From positions 1 to 64,000 of the forward strand of contig NZ_AWFZ01000050.1 of the NCBI RefSeq assembly GCF_000463155.2: a stretch of DNA of 64,000 nt, written 5' to 3'. The translations under genes and the position numbers were made by a program. This document shows, piece after piece, positions 17,789-25,904 of the stretch (its first letter is position 1; every line of letters begins with the position of its first letter). The notes under the pieces were generated by a model. That model saw only the letters and a program-made list of their open reading frames with translations, had not been told where the DNA came from and did no database searches. The DNA comes from Siccibacter turicensis LMG 23730. GTDB taxonomy: Bacteria; Pseudomonadota; Gammaproteobacteria; Enterobacterales; Enterobacteriaceae.

Positions 17789-20434
17789 TTAGATAAGCGC
17801 AACCGCAAATCTCTTCTTATCATTTAACGTCAGTTCAAGGTTCTTATCCGTGAGATCGTTGTTATGTCTGAGGATAAACCCACCTAACAGCGGCATAATA
17901 TTTTTCTCGATATACCGTATTAATGTCCGCACACCTGTTTCCGCAACGGGAGCCTGAGCAATGATAAAATCAACGACGTCACCACTATAATGAAAACCTA
18001 ACGTATATTGCTCGCCAAGCCGTTTTGCAATACGTTCCAGATGTAGGCCGACAATGGTTTTTAATGATTCATTATCCAGAGGGATATAAGGAATGACACT
18101 CATTCGCCCCATAAATGCCGCAGGGAATACGTCCAGCAACGCAGATTGCAGTGCTTCATTTATTTTGGCGTCATCGGTTCGTGTTTCCGTGTCGCTATAA
18201 GCACCACTAAGGATTTCACTCCCCACATTGCTGGTTAACAAAATAATGGTGTTTTTAAAGTCGATATAACGACCCTCACCATCTTCCATCCAGCCCTTAT
18301 CGAAGACCTGGTAAAAAAGCTCATGCACGTCCGGATGCGCTTTTTCAATTTCATCAAGCAGAACGACACTATAGGGTTTACGACGGACGGCCTCGGTTAG
18401 CACACCACCTTCACCATAACCAACGTAACCCGGCGGTGATCCCTTCAGAGAGGAAACGGTATGCGCCTCCTGATATTCACTCATATTGATAGTAATGAGG
18501 TTCTGCTCACCACCGTATAAACTTTCAGCAATGGCCAACGCTGTTTCAGTTTTACCAATACCTGATGGCCCAACCAGCATAAATACGCCTATCGGCTTTT
18601 GCGGATCGCCCAATCCAGCGCGAGCAATCATAATGCTTTCGCCGATTTCGCTCAGGGCGTGATCCTGGCCAATCACGCGCGCAGACAGACGTTGTGGCAG
18701 TTCGAGTACCGCACGCACGTCGTCTTTCAGCATTTGTCCAACCGGAATTCCCGTCCAGTCAGCAACGATACTTGCTACTACCCCAGCGTTAACTTCCGAC
18801 TGCACCAGTGGCTTCTCACGACGTAAGGCGTCAAGGTGCGCTTCGCATTCAGCCAGCGTAAGCTTGCGCGCTTCAATATCGTCATTATTCACATCGCCCT
18901 GTGTAACCGCGTCCTGGAGCGCATTGCGTAACGATACTACCTGTTGTACCTGTTCTTTTTCGGTTTGCCAGCGCACTTCTAAAGCACTTGCCTCCTGCAG
19001 ACAGGCATCAAAACGCTGTTGAAGCAGCCCCTTTTTATCCGCATTGTCCTTACCAAACTGACTCGCTTTATCCAGTAAAATGAGTTCGTTCTGGATAGTT
19101 TCCATTCTGAATTTTAAGGTTTGTAACTCCGCCGGTAACGCGTGCTGGGCTACTGCAACACGCGCACACGCGGTATCCAGCAGGCTAATGGCTTTATCCG
19201 GTAGCTGACGCGCAGGTATGTAGCGATGCGACAAGCGTACAGCTGCCTGAAGCGCTTCATCCATAATCCAGACACCATGATGTTTCTCAAGCATAGGGAC
19301 AAGGCCGCGCAGCATTGCAGTTGCGGTATCCTCAACCGGCTCGGCCACCTGAAGAACCTGAAAGCGACGCGTCAGCGCCGGATCTTTTTCAATGTGCTTC
19401 TTAAACTCGCTCCAGGTGGTTGCACCGATAACCCTGAGCTGCCCGCGTGCCAGCATGGGTTTGAGCAGGTTTGCTGCATCCCCTGTTCCGCTGGCACCGC
19501 CCGCGCCAATCAGGGTATGAACTTCATCGATAAATAACACAACCGGATCCGGTGAAGCGGTGGCTTCTTCCAGAACCCCTTTCAAACGCGCTTCAAATTC
19601 CCCTTTCATACTGGCGCCGGCCGACAGCGCGACGATATCAAGGGCCAATAAACGAACCTGTGACAGGGCGGGCGGCACATTTCCAGCAACAATCGCCAAT
19701 GCGAGGCCCTCTACTACGGCTGTCTTACCCACTCCGGCTTCCCCTGTTAACAGAGGGTTGTTCTGACGGCGACGCAGCAGGATATCAATCATGGTGCCAA
19801 TTTCATGATCGCGGCCAAGCACAGGATCGATTTTTCCATCTCGCGCGAGGGCAGTAAGATCCGTTGAATAGTTGGCAAGGTTGCCGCTTTGACGAACAGA
19901 AAGCGCGTTAATGGACTCACCCGGCGTGTCGGCTCCATCTTGTGCGGCTTCAAAGACTTCCGGCGATGAATCGGTGATAGAGTCAAATTCGCGGTTTAGT
20001 ATTTCAAGCGCGATACGCTCTAACGACGGAGCAATAGCAAACAGAGCGCGACGCAATTCCATATTTTCAAGTATTGCAGCGAGCAGTTGTCCGCTGCGGA
20101 TACGCGTACAGGCGCATTCCAGACTTGCGTATACCCAAGCACGCTCGATAGCGAGTTCGATCTGCCATGAGAAGTCAGAAATAGTACTGGACCCGCCAGG
20201 GAGGCGTGCAAGCGAAGCGGCAAGTTCACGCTCAAGGGTGTCGGCATCAATGCGGAAATAAGTAATGATAAGCTTAAGATCATTACTTTGATCCTGTGTC
20301 CAAAGCTGATTAATCCAGTGTATCAGCTCAACATAGGGGTTCCCCTTGAGCTTACACAGTGCTGTTGCGCTCTCAATACTTCTGTACAGAGTCGTATTCA
20401 GCTTGCCGAACAAACTTTTCCTTGTAATAGCCAT
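17789..20434 (-). CDS. clpV: ClpV (TssH) AAA+ sheath-recycling ATPase
   Basis: Hexameric unfoldase that disassembles contracted TssBC sheath. It is 881 aa with two AAA+ modules: Walker A GEAGVGKT at 231-238 with Walker B FIDEVH at 301-306, and Walker A GPSGIGKT at 622-629 with a second LLDEIEKAH Walker B. A coiled-coil middle domain lies between them and the N-terminal domain (residues 1-160) would bind TssC. It is the first gene of the minus-strand arm, and in this locus it is separated from tssBC by four fimbrial genes. The ATG at 20434 opens onto the divergent control region. Confidence 0.97.
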   Translation of the reverse strand: MAITRKSLFGKLNTTLYRSIESATALCKLKGNPYVELIHWINQLWTQDQSNDLKLIITYFRIDADTLERELAASLARLPGGSSTISDFSWQIELAIERAWVYASLECACTRIRSGQLLAAILENMELRRALFAIAPSLERIALEILNREFDSITDSSPEVFEAAQDGADTPGESINALSVRQSGNLANYSTDLTALARDGKIDPVLGRDHEIGTMIDILLRRRQNNPLLTGEAGVGKTAVVEGLALAIVAGNVPPALSQVRLLALDIVALSAGASMKGEFEARLKGVLEEATASPDPVVLFIDEVHTLIGAGGASGTGDAANLLKPMLARGQLRVIGATTWSEFKKHIEKDPALTRRFQVLQVAEPVEDTATAMLRGLVPMLEKHHGVWIMDEALQAAVRLSHRYIPARQLPDKAISLLDTACARVAVAQHALPAELQTLKFRMETIQNELILLDKASQFGKDNADKKGLLQQRFDACLQEASALEVRWQTEKEQVQQVVSLRNALQDAVTQGDVNNDDIEARKLTLAECEAHLDALRREKPLVQSEVNAGVVASIVADWTGIPVGQMLKDDVRAVLELPQRLSARVIGQDHALSEIGESIMIARAGLGDPQKPIGVFMLVGPSGIGKTETALAIAESLYGGEQNLITINMSEYQEAHTVSSLKGSPPGYVGYGEGGVLTEAVRRKPYSVVLLDEIEKAHPDVHELFYQVFDKGWMEDGEGRYIDFKNTIILLTSNVGSEILSGAYSDTETRTDDAKINEALQSALLDVFPAAFMGRMSVIPYIPLDNESLKTIVGLHLERIAKRLGEQYTLGFHYSGDVVDFIIAQAPVAETGVRTLIRYIEKNIMPLLGGFILRHNNDLTDKNLELTLNDKKRFAVALI

Positions 20435-20836
20435 AACCTTAACCCGAGCGTCCTTTTCGTTATATCAATAGCCAGTTGGTCATTCATTCCATAACAACCG
20501 TTTTCTGAAGATTAACGACAAAAGCCGAGAAACTAAACCCGGAAAAATCATTAAGTCTGATATTAAGAATTATGCTCGATAAACAATCCGTTTATGTACT
20601 TCATGATATAGGAAAACTCAGTGAAACAGCTTACTTTACGCGTCACCAGACCTTTAATGCTGGCTTTATAAATTGTATGACACTGCGCTTAATGCCATAG
20701 TGATTAGTGCATGACGCAGTCGCTTAGCTTCTTTACTTTCGGGACAATAACGCGCGACCACTTCCTTTGCTACATATATTTCAACGTTATTAACATAATA
20801 CAGAGTATTATCCTGGATCGAACATGAGGCTGTGAA
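20435..20836. promoter_or_regulatory. divergent control region between the two T6SS arms
   Basis: This 402-bp AT-rich stretch separates clpV (minus) from tssF (plus) and must hold the promoters of both arms. No coding region with a credible start is seen. Several TATAAT-like and TTGC/TTGA-like elements are present but no promoter can be assigned safely. A perfect 7-3-7 inverted repeat lies just before tssF. Confidence 0.6.
20797..20813. promoter_or_regulatory. 7-3-7 palindrome upstream of tssF
   Basis: ATAATAC and GTATTAT are perfect inverted copies around AGA, ending 23 nt before the tssF GTG. The placement fits an operator or an overlap with the promoter of the plus-strand arm. The cognate regulator is unknown; the LuxR-type gene at 29988-30587 is one candidate. 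Confidence 0.4.
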
Positions 20837-22717
20837 GTGAATCATAATTTCTTAGATTATTACAATAAAGAACTTACATTCATGCGGGAGATGGCTGGCG
20901 AATTTGCCGAGAAGCATCCCAAGATTGCAGGCCGTTTAGGCATGCACGGTATTGACGTTGCCGATCCTTATGTAGAGCGTTTGATAGAAGCTTTCTGCTT
21001 TATGTCTGCGCGTACCCAGTTAAAACTAGATGCCGAATTCCCCTACTTTACACAACGTTTGCTGGATGTTATCTACCCAACTTACAATGCCCCGACCCCA
21101 TCAATAGGGGTTATTCAGCTTCACCCAAATATCAAACAGGGCGATCTGACCCAGGGTTATACGCTTAAGAAGGACAGCGCGTTCTGGTCACGTATCGCCC
21201 CTGGCGAAACGACGCGATGTGAATTTCGAAATGGTCAGGACGTCACGCTGTGGCCTTTAGAACTTATCGAAGCACGCCTTACATCTGTCCCGCCAGATAT
21301 ACCGCCCATGGAACCGTGGCGTATCAAGCAAAGCACGCTTAAAGGCGCGCTGCGTATTCGACTCAAAGTTCCCGATGACCTGGATTTTTCCCAGCTCAAT
21401 GGGCTTGATAGCTTACCGTTATATATTAACGGTGATGAACGTGTGGTATCGCATATCTTCGAACTGCTGCACGCCCATACGGTTGCAATGATTGTCCGCT
21501 CCGGTAAAGGTACAGAAACAAAAGACGTTGTAGTCAACAAATCACCGCTCATTTTTGAAGGTCTGGACCCATCGCAAAGTCTTTTGCCAGGAACATGGAA
21601 TATATTCCATGGACATAATTTAGTTCATGAATATTTCGCTTGTCGCCAGCGCTTTTACTTTTTTACACTGACCCAGCTCTTGCCTGCACTGCGTCAGAAC
21701 AAGAGTAATGAAGTCGAACTGATCATTTTACTGGATTATCTGTCGCACGACTTGACAGGACATATTGATGCATCCCGTTTTGCACTGTTCTGTACGCCGG
21801 TGATAAATCTCTTTCCACGCCGGCTGGACAAAATAGAAATCAATCGTGCGCTGAATGAATTTCACGTTGTGCCTGACCGCAGCCGCCCGCTCGATTTTGA
21901 AGTTTACGCCGTTCAGAAAGTGTTCGGTCAGCAGGCCGAGAGCAGTGAAGAAGTGGTTTTTAATCCCTTATTCCAGACTCGCCAGGAAGATAATGGCAAT
22001 TATGGGCGCTACTTCTCTCTGAGCCGGAAGCCACGCGTAAAAGATAAGAATCAGCGCAAATATGTTACCCGAACCCCCTATTCAGGTACGGAAGTTTTCA
22101 TCTCATTAGTCGATCAGCTTGAAGCCCCTTACAGCGACCATATTCGTTACCTTTCGGTTGATGCGATGGTGACAAACCGGGATCTCCCTCAACTGATTAC
22201 CCATAGCAGCGGCGTGGATCTGACAACGTCGGATGCAGCCCCGTTGCTTGGCGCAAAATTTATTTGCTTACCTGGACCTCCTCGCGCCCCGTTTGCCGCA
22301 GGTGAAGCATCATGGCGACTTATTCGTCAACTCAATTTCAACTACCAGCCGCTCTCTGACAGCGAGCATAAGCCCGGTGGAGAAGCGCTTCGGGACATGT
22401 TACGCCTGTTTGTTGATAGCGCAGACCATGATGCAAATGCGCAGATAAGCGGCCTGGTTGGGTGTAAAACCACACCGGTCATACGACGCCTCCCAGGAAA
22501 CGGGCTATTGATTTACGGACGCGGGATTCGCTGTGAATTGACGGTCGACGAAGACAACTTTTCTGGTGTGAGCCCCTATCTCTTCGGACTCATCATGGAA
22601 AACTATATTGCCCGCCATGTTTCCATCAATGTTTTTACTGAGATGGAACTGCGGTCAATGCAGCGGGGGCTCATCGGAAAATGGCAGGCCCGTCCCGGCA
22701 GACGAGGTGCGGCATGA
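20837..22717 (+). CDS. tssF: TssF (VasA/ImpG) baseplate wedge protein
   Basis: Baseplate wedge subunit that forms the TssF2-TssG-TssK complex. It is 626 aa, close to the family length, with the conserved opening FLDYYNKELTFMREMAGEFAEKHPKIAGRLGM and VERLIEAFCFMSARTQLKLD, LLDVIYPTYNAPTPS, and the C-terminal GLIMENYIARHVSINVFTEM segment. The start is GTG at 20837 with GAGG 9 nt upstream. The stop overlaps the tssG start (ATGA). Confidence 0.95.
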   Translation: MNHNFLDYYNKELTFMREMAGEFAEKHPKIAGRLGMHGIDVADPYVERLIEAFCFMSARTQLKLDAEFPYFTQRLLDVIYPTYNAPTPSIGVIQLHPNIKQGDLTQGYTLKKDSAFWSRIAPGETTRCEFRNGQDVTLWPLELIEARLTSVPPDIPPMEPWRIKQSTLKGALRIRLKVPDDLDFSQLNGLDSLPLYINGDERVVSHIFELLHAHTVAMIVRSGKGTETKDVVVNKSPLIFEGLDPSQSLLPGTWNIFHGHNLVHEYFACRQRFYFFTLTQLLPALRQNKSNEVELIILLDYLSHDLTGHIDASRFALFCTPVINLFPRRLDKIEINRALNEFHVVPDRSRPLDFEVYAVQKVFGQQAESSEEVVFNPLFQTRQEDNGNYGRYFSLSRKPRVKDKNQRKYVTRTPYSGTEVFISLVDQLEAPYSDHIRYLSVDAMVTNRDLPQLITHSSGVDLTTSDAAPLLGAKFICLPGPPRAPFAAGEASWRLIRQLNFNYQPLSDSEHKPGGEALRDMLRLFVDSADHDANAQISGLVGCKTTPVIRRLPGNGLLIYGRGIRCELTVDEDNFSGVSPYLFGLIMENYIARHVSINVFTEMELRSMQRGLIGKWQARPGRRGAA

Positions 22718-23739
22718 CGATGGCGGGCTCATCCTCTACCACGGAACTCTTAGCCTCACTTCAGCTTGGTTATCAGACTGATGAACCGTGGCGTGCAGGT
22801 TTTATCAGCCTGATGCGCATGATTGCCGCCAGAACCGCCACGCTTCCTCCCCCGGGTAAAGCGGCCCTGCCGGCGCAGGAGCGTTTTCGTATAGGCCAGC
22901 AGGCACATATGATTTTCTCACCGCGCGAAGTAGCGCAGGTGAAAATAGAAGGCGGCAAGATCGGGCTTAATCTTTTCAGCCTGGGGATGTGGGGTCCGCA
23001 AGGTGCGATGCCGCTGCAGATGACCGAACAAGCCTATACGCGTGCTGAAGTGCACGATTCAACGCTGATTGACTTCTTTAACATTTTTCACCACCGCGCG
23101 CTGTCGCATTTTTATCGCGCATGGTTCGTTTCGCAGGACACGGCCTCGCTCGACCGGGTCGACGACGAACATTTCTCCTGGTATGTAGCCAGCCTGGTAG
23201 GCCTCAACCCGGAAGAGTACCGCTCAAGCCCTCTGCCGGGCCATGCCCGTCTGGCATCGGCAGCGCATCTGGTACGTGAATCACGTAATCCCGAGGGGTT
23301 ACTGGGGGCGTTGCATTACTACTTTGGAATTCCCGTTGAGATAGAGGAATTTTCACCGCAGTGGATCCTGCTCGAGGGTAATGAGCAATCCCAGCTGGGA
23401 AATAATGAGAGTTCGCTGGCGCTGGGCGAGACCGCCATTCTGGGCAACACCGTGCAGGATAAACAGCATAAATTCCGGCTTATCCTTGGCCCATTAACGT
23501 TGAAGCAGTACATGCGTTTTAGCATCTGGGGGCAGGATCTTCCGGTGCTGCGGGAGTGGGTCAGAAACTTTGTGGGTTACGAATACGCCTGGGATGTAAA
23601 GCTTGTCCTTGCCGCAGAAGAGATACCAAAGGCCACGCTGGATGGCTCGCATCAATTAGGTTATGCCGCCTGGCTTACGCGCGAGGCAGCGAATACACCG
23701 GTATCCGGAATGAGTTTTGAGCCAGAGCTCAGCATGTAG
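22714..23739 (+). CDS. tssG: TssG (VasB/ImpH) baseplate wedge protein
   Basis: Second baseplate wedge subunit. The 341-aa form starting at the ATG of the ATGA overlap with tssF (behind GAGGTG) is preferred over a longer reading from 22681. Family features include the FRIGQQAHMIFSPREVA segment, LNLFSLGMWGPQGAMPLQMTE, FFNIFHHRALSHFYRAW and the C-terminal LKQYMRFSIWGQDLPVLREWV region. It is followed after 56 nt by tssA, which has its own ribosome-binding site. Confidence 0.95.
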   Translation: MTMAGSSSTTELLASLQLGYQTDEPWRAGFISLMRMIAARTATLPPPGKAALPAQERFRIGQQAHMIFSPREVAQVKIEGGKIGLNLFSLGMWGPQGAMPLQMTEQAYTRAEVHDSTLIDFFNIFHHRALSHFYRAWFVSQDTASLDRVDDEHFSWYVASLVGLNPEEYRSSPLPGHARLASAAHLVRESRNPEGLLGALHYYFGIPVEIEEFSPQWILLEGNEQSQLGNNESSLALGETAILGNTVQDKQHKFRLILGPLTLKQYMRFSIWGQDLPVLREWVRNFVGYEYAWDVKLVLAAEEIPKATLDGSHQLGYAAWLTREAANTPVSGMSFEPELSM

Positions 23740-23795
23740 TTACTACGGCATCAGCAGGGTGCCGCCAACAGGAATGATTTGAACGTAAGGACACG

Positions 23796-24860
23796 ATGGT
23801 GAGTAATCAGAACGTTAATCTTTCACCTTTTTACCAGGCTATTGTTGATGGCGTCATTGACCAGGGCCCGTGCGGCGTGAGTCTGGAATATGACCCGGGA
23901 TTCCTGCTTTTGCAGGGGCGTCTGCAGCCCAAAATGGGCGCGGAATATGGCGATTTCGTTGAAGCAGCAGAACCGATCAACTGGGGTGAGGTAGAACGAG
24001 ATTGCCGTACCCTGCTGCAAAAATCGCTCGATGTCAGGCTAATCATCACGCTTGCGCGCTGCCGCATACGCCAACATGGTGCCGCCGAGCTTGCCGCGGG
24101 TTTAGCTGCGTTGATACATGTGCTCGTTACGTGGCCCGATGATTTGCATCCACAGTTAATTGACGAGGGCGAATTCGAACCCTTGATGCGCGCCAATGCG
24201 TTTTCCGAGTTGACCGACTCTGATGGCTTTCTCGCCGACGTACGACATCTTTTGCTCCCTAATGCCCTGGGGCTGACCGTAGCTATTAAAGATTACGAGA
24301 AGTCATTCTCGGTTCCGCGCGATGAAAACGCGCTTTCAGAAGCGGCGATCACGGCACTGCACCACGAATGGTGCGAACATCCTTCCCCCAACATTACCGC
24401 GCTGGGCACGGCCAATGCTCTTGTTGCGCAACTTTCGCAGTTGCTCTCATCTCAGCTTGGCGACAGCGCGCCGGATCTGGATCGCCTCGCCGTTGTGCTC
24501 AGGCTCTTTGATTTTGATAACGAACCCTGCACGACTCCATCAGAACTGCCCATGCAAGAGATAGCTACCCTGCCGGCCGAACCGGAAAGTGGATGTAACG
24601 AAATAAAGGATACGAGGAGCGAGCAAACGCCGGCCGTCGTCAACACACCTGTAATGCGTCATCGAGCCGTTATCAACAATCGGGACGATGCCCTCGAGAG
24701 TCTGAAAGACGTCCGTGCCTGGTTTAGCCGAATGGAGCCAGGCAGCCCGGTAATATTGCTGCTCCAGTTCGCAGAAAAAATGATGGGTAAAAGCTTCGGT
24801 GAATTACTGCGTTATATGCCGATGGATATGGTTTCTCAACTTGAGAATGACAAGGAGTAA
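23796..24860 (+). CDS. tssA: TssA cap/priming protein (ImpA N-domain)
   Basis: Cytoplasmic T6SS protein that primes baseplate and tube-sheath polymerisation. The N-terminal ImpA domain (about residues 8-135) begins LSPFYQAIVDGVIDQGPCGVSLEYDPGFLLLQ and contains WGEVERDC and the LVTWPDDLHPQLID segment. The C-terminus (about 290-350) has DALESLKDVRAWFSRMEPGSPV and SFGELLRYMP. At 354 aa it is a short-form TssA. The gene ends in AAGGAG, which serves as the ribosome-binding site for the adhesin 6 nt downstream, so the adhesin is tied to T6SS transcription. Confidence 0.92.
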   Translation: MVSNQNVNLSPFYQAIVDGVIDQGPCGVSLEYDPGFLLLQGRLQPKMGAEYGDFVEAAEPINWGEVERDCRTLLQKSLDVRLIITLARCRIRQHGAAELAAGLAALIHVLVTWPDDLHPQLIDEGEFEPLMRANAFSELTDSDGFLADVRHLLLPNALGLTVAIKDYEKSFSVPRDENALSEAAITALHHEWCEHPSPNITALGTANALVAQLSQLLSSQLGDSAPDLDRLAVVLRLFDFDNEPCTTPSELPMQEIATLPAEPESGCNEIKDTRSEQTPAVVNTPVMRHRAVINNRDDALESLKDVRAWFSRMEPGSPVILLLQFAEKMMGKSFGELLRYMPMDMVSQLENDKE

Positions 24861-24866
24861 AATGAC

Positions 24867-25871
24867 ATGCGTAAAATAACTATCATGATAGCCGTGTTGT
24901 GTTCCCTGGCGATGAAAGCACATGCAGACTGCGATTTAAGCCCCACCACGGGCGGTGGCCCCTGGATTGCCACTATTCCTGCCGCCATTATTACGGTGGA
25001 TGCCAACCAACCTGCAGATACTACCAATCCTATTGCGCAGTACGACAGTCCGACGCAGGGTTACGGCCAAACCTATCTTCACTGTATGAAAGGCACGCCC
25101 TATGGCAGGGACGTTTATGGATTATATGGTATGGATGCGTCCACGCTTATTTATAAAACCAATGTGGATGGCATTGGCGTAAAGCTGTCATGGAGTAACG
25201 GTGCAAACCTGGGCACCATTCCTAAAGATGCGACCTATACCCCCACTGGCGAAGATAAAACCCAGGGGGATTTTATGTATCCCGCAAATTCATACTTTCG
25301 CGTTCAATTTTTTAAGACCACGGATTCCTTAACGTTGACCAACGCAGATGGCGATCTGGTTCTGCCCGCAGGCGAGATCGCGTATAGCTGGCTGAAAACG
25401 AAATCGCCTGCGGCCTACACGCAACAACTCAATATTGGTCGTATCCTTATTGTCAGTACACCTTCCTGTACCTACTCGGCCGACCAGACCATCGATTTTG
25501 GCACCGTGACCTCTAATACCTTAACCAGTAATGGCATTGAGCGCCCACTACCGTTCAATATTAACTGCCGTACCGACTATGGTTACTATTCTGCCAGCGC
25601 CACGTTGACTACCCTGACGCCCTCTTCCGACAGCAGCTACATAAAAGTAACGGACGCTGGCGGCAAAGACGACCGCATGGGAATTAAGATACGCAATAGT
25701 AAGGGCGAAGATATGAAGGTAGATGGCTCATCCAGTGAAGCTATTAACAATAAAGCCAGCACCGTTCCTGCACAGTTTAACTGGACCGCAATCCTGATCC
25801 CGACAGGCACCACGCCACCAACCGATGGTGATTTTACTGCCAAAGCAGAGATCGTTTTACAACTACGGTAA
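24867..25871 (+). CDS. two-domain fimbrial tip adhesin (putative)
   Basis: Exported protein of 334 aa with a signal peptide ending AHA-DC near residue 20. The first mature domain (about 21-195) has Cys residues in ADCDLSP and LHCMKG and no recognised motif, as expected of a receptor-binding lectin domain. The second (about 197-334) is a pilin domain: STPSCTYS, IDFGTVTSNTL, PLPFNINCRTDYG and a C-terminal AEIVLQLR strand. This architecture is that of FimH-like tip adhesins. Its assembly genes (chaperone, usher, pilins) are about 7 kb away on the opposite strand between clpV and tssB. Translation signals come from the end of tssA. Confidence 0.82.
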   Translation: MRKITIMIAVLCSLAMKAHADCDLSPTTGGGPWIATIPAAIITVDANQPADTTNPIAQYDSPTQGYGQTYLHCMKGTPYGRDVYGLYGMDASTLIYKTNVDGIGVKLSWSNGANLGTIPKDATYTPTGEDKTQGDFMYPANSYFRVQFFKTTDSLTLTNADGDLVLPAGEIAYSWLKTKSPAAYTQQLNIGRILIVSTPSCTYSADQTIDFGTVTSNTLTSNGIERPLPFNINCRTDYGYYSASATLTTLTPSSDSSYIKVTDAGGKDDRMGIKIRNSKGEDMKVDGSSSEAINNKASTVPAQFNWTAILIPTGTTPPTDGDFTAKAEIVLQLR

Positions 25872-25904
25872 GTACCATTTAGTAACGTTTAACAGGATTA
25901 TCCC

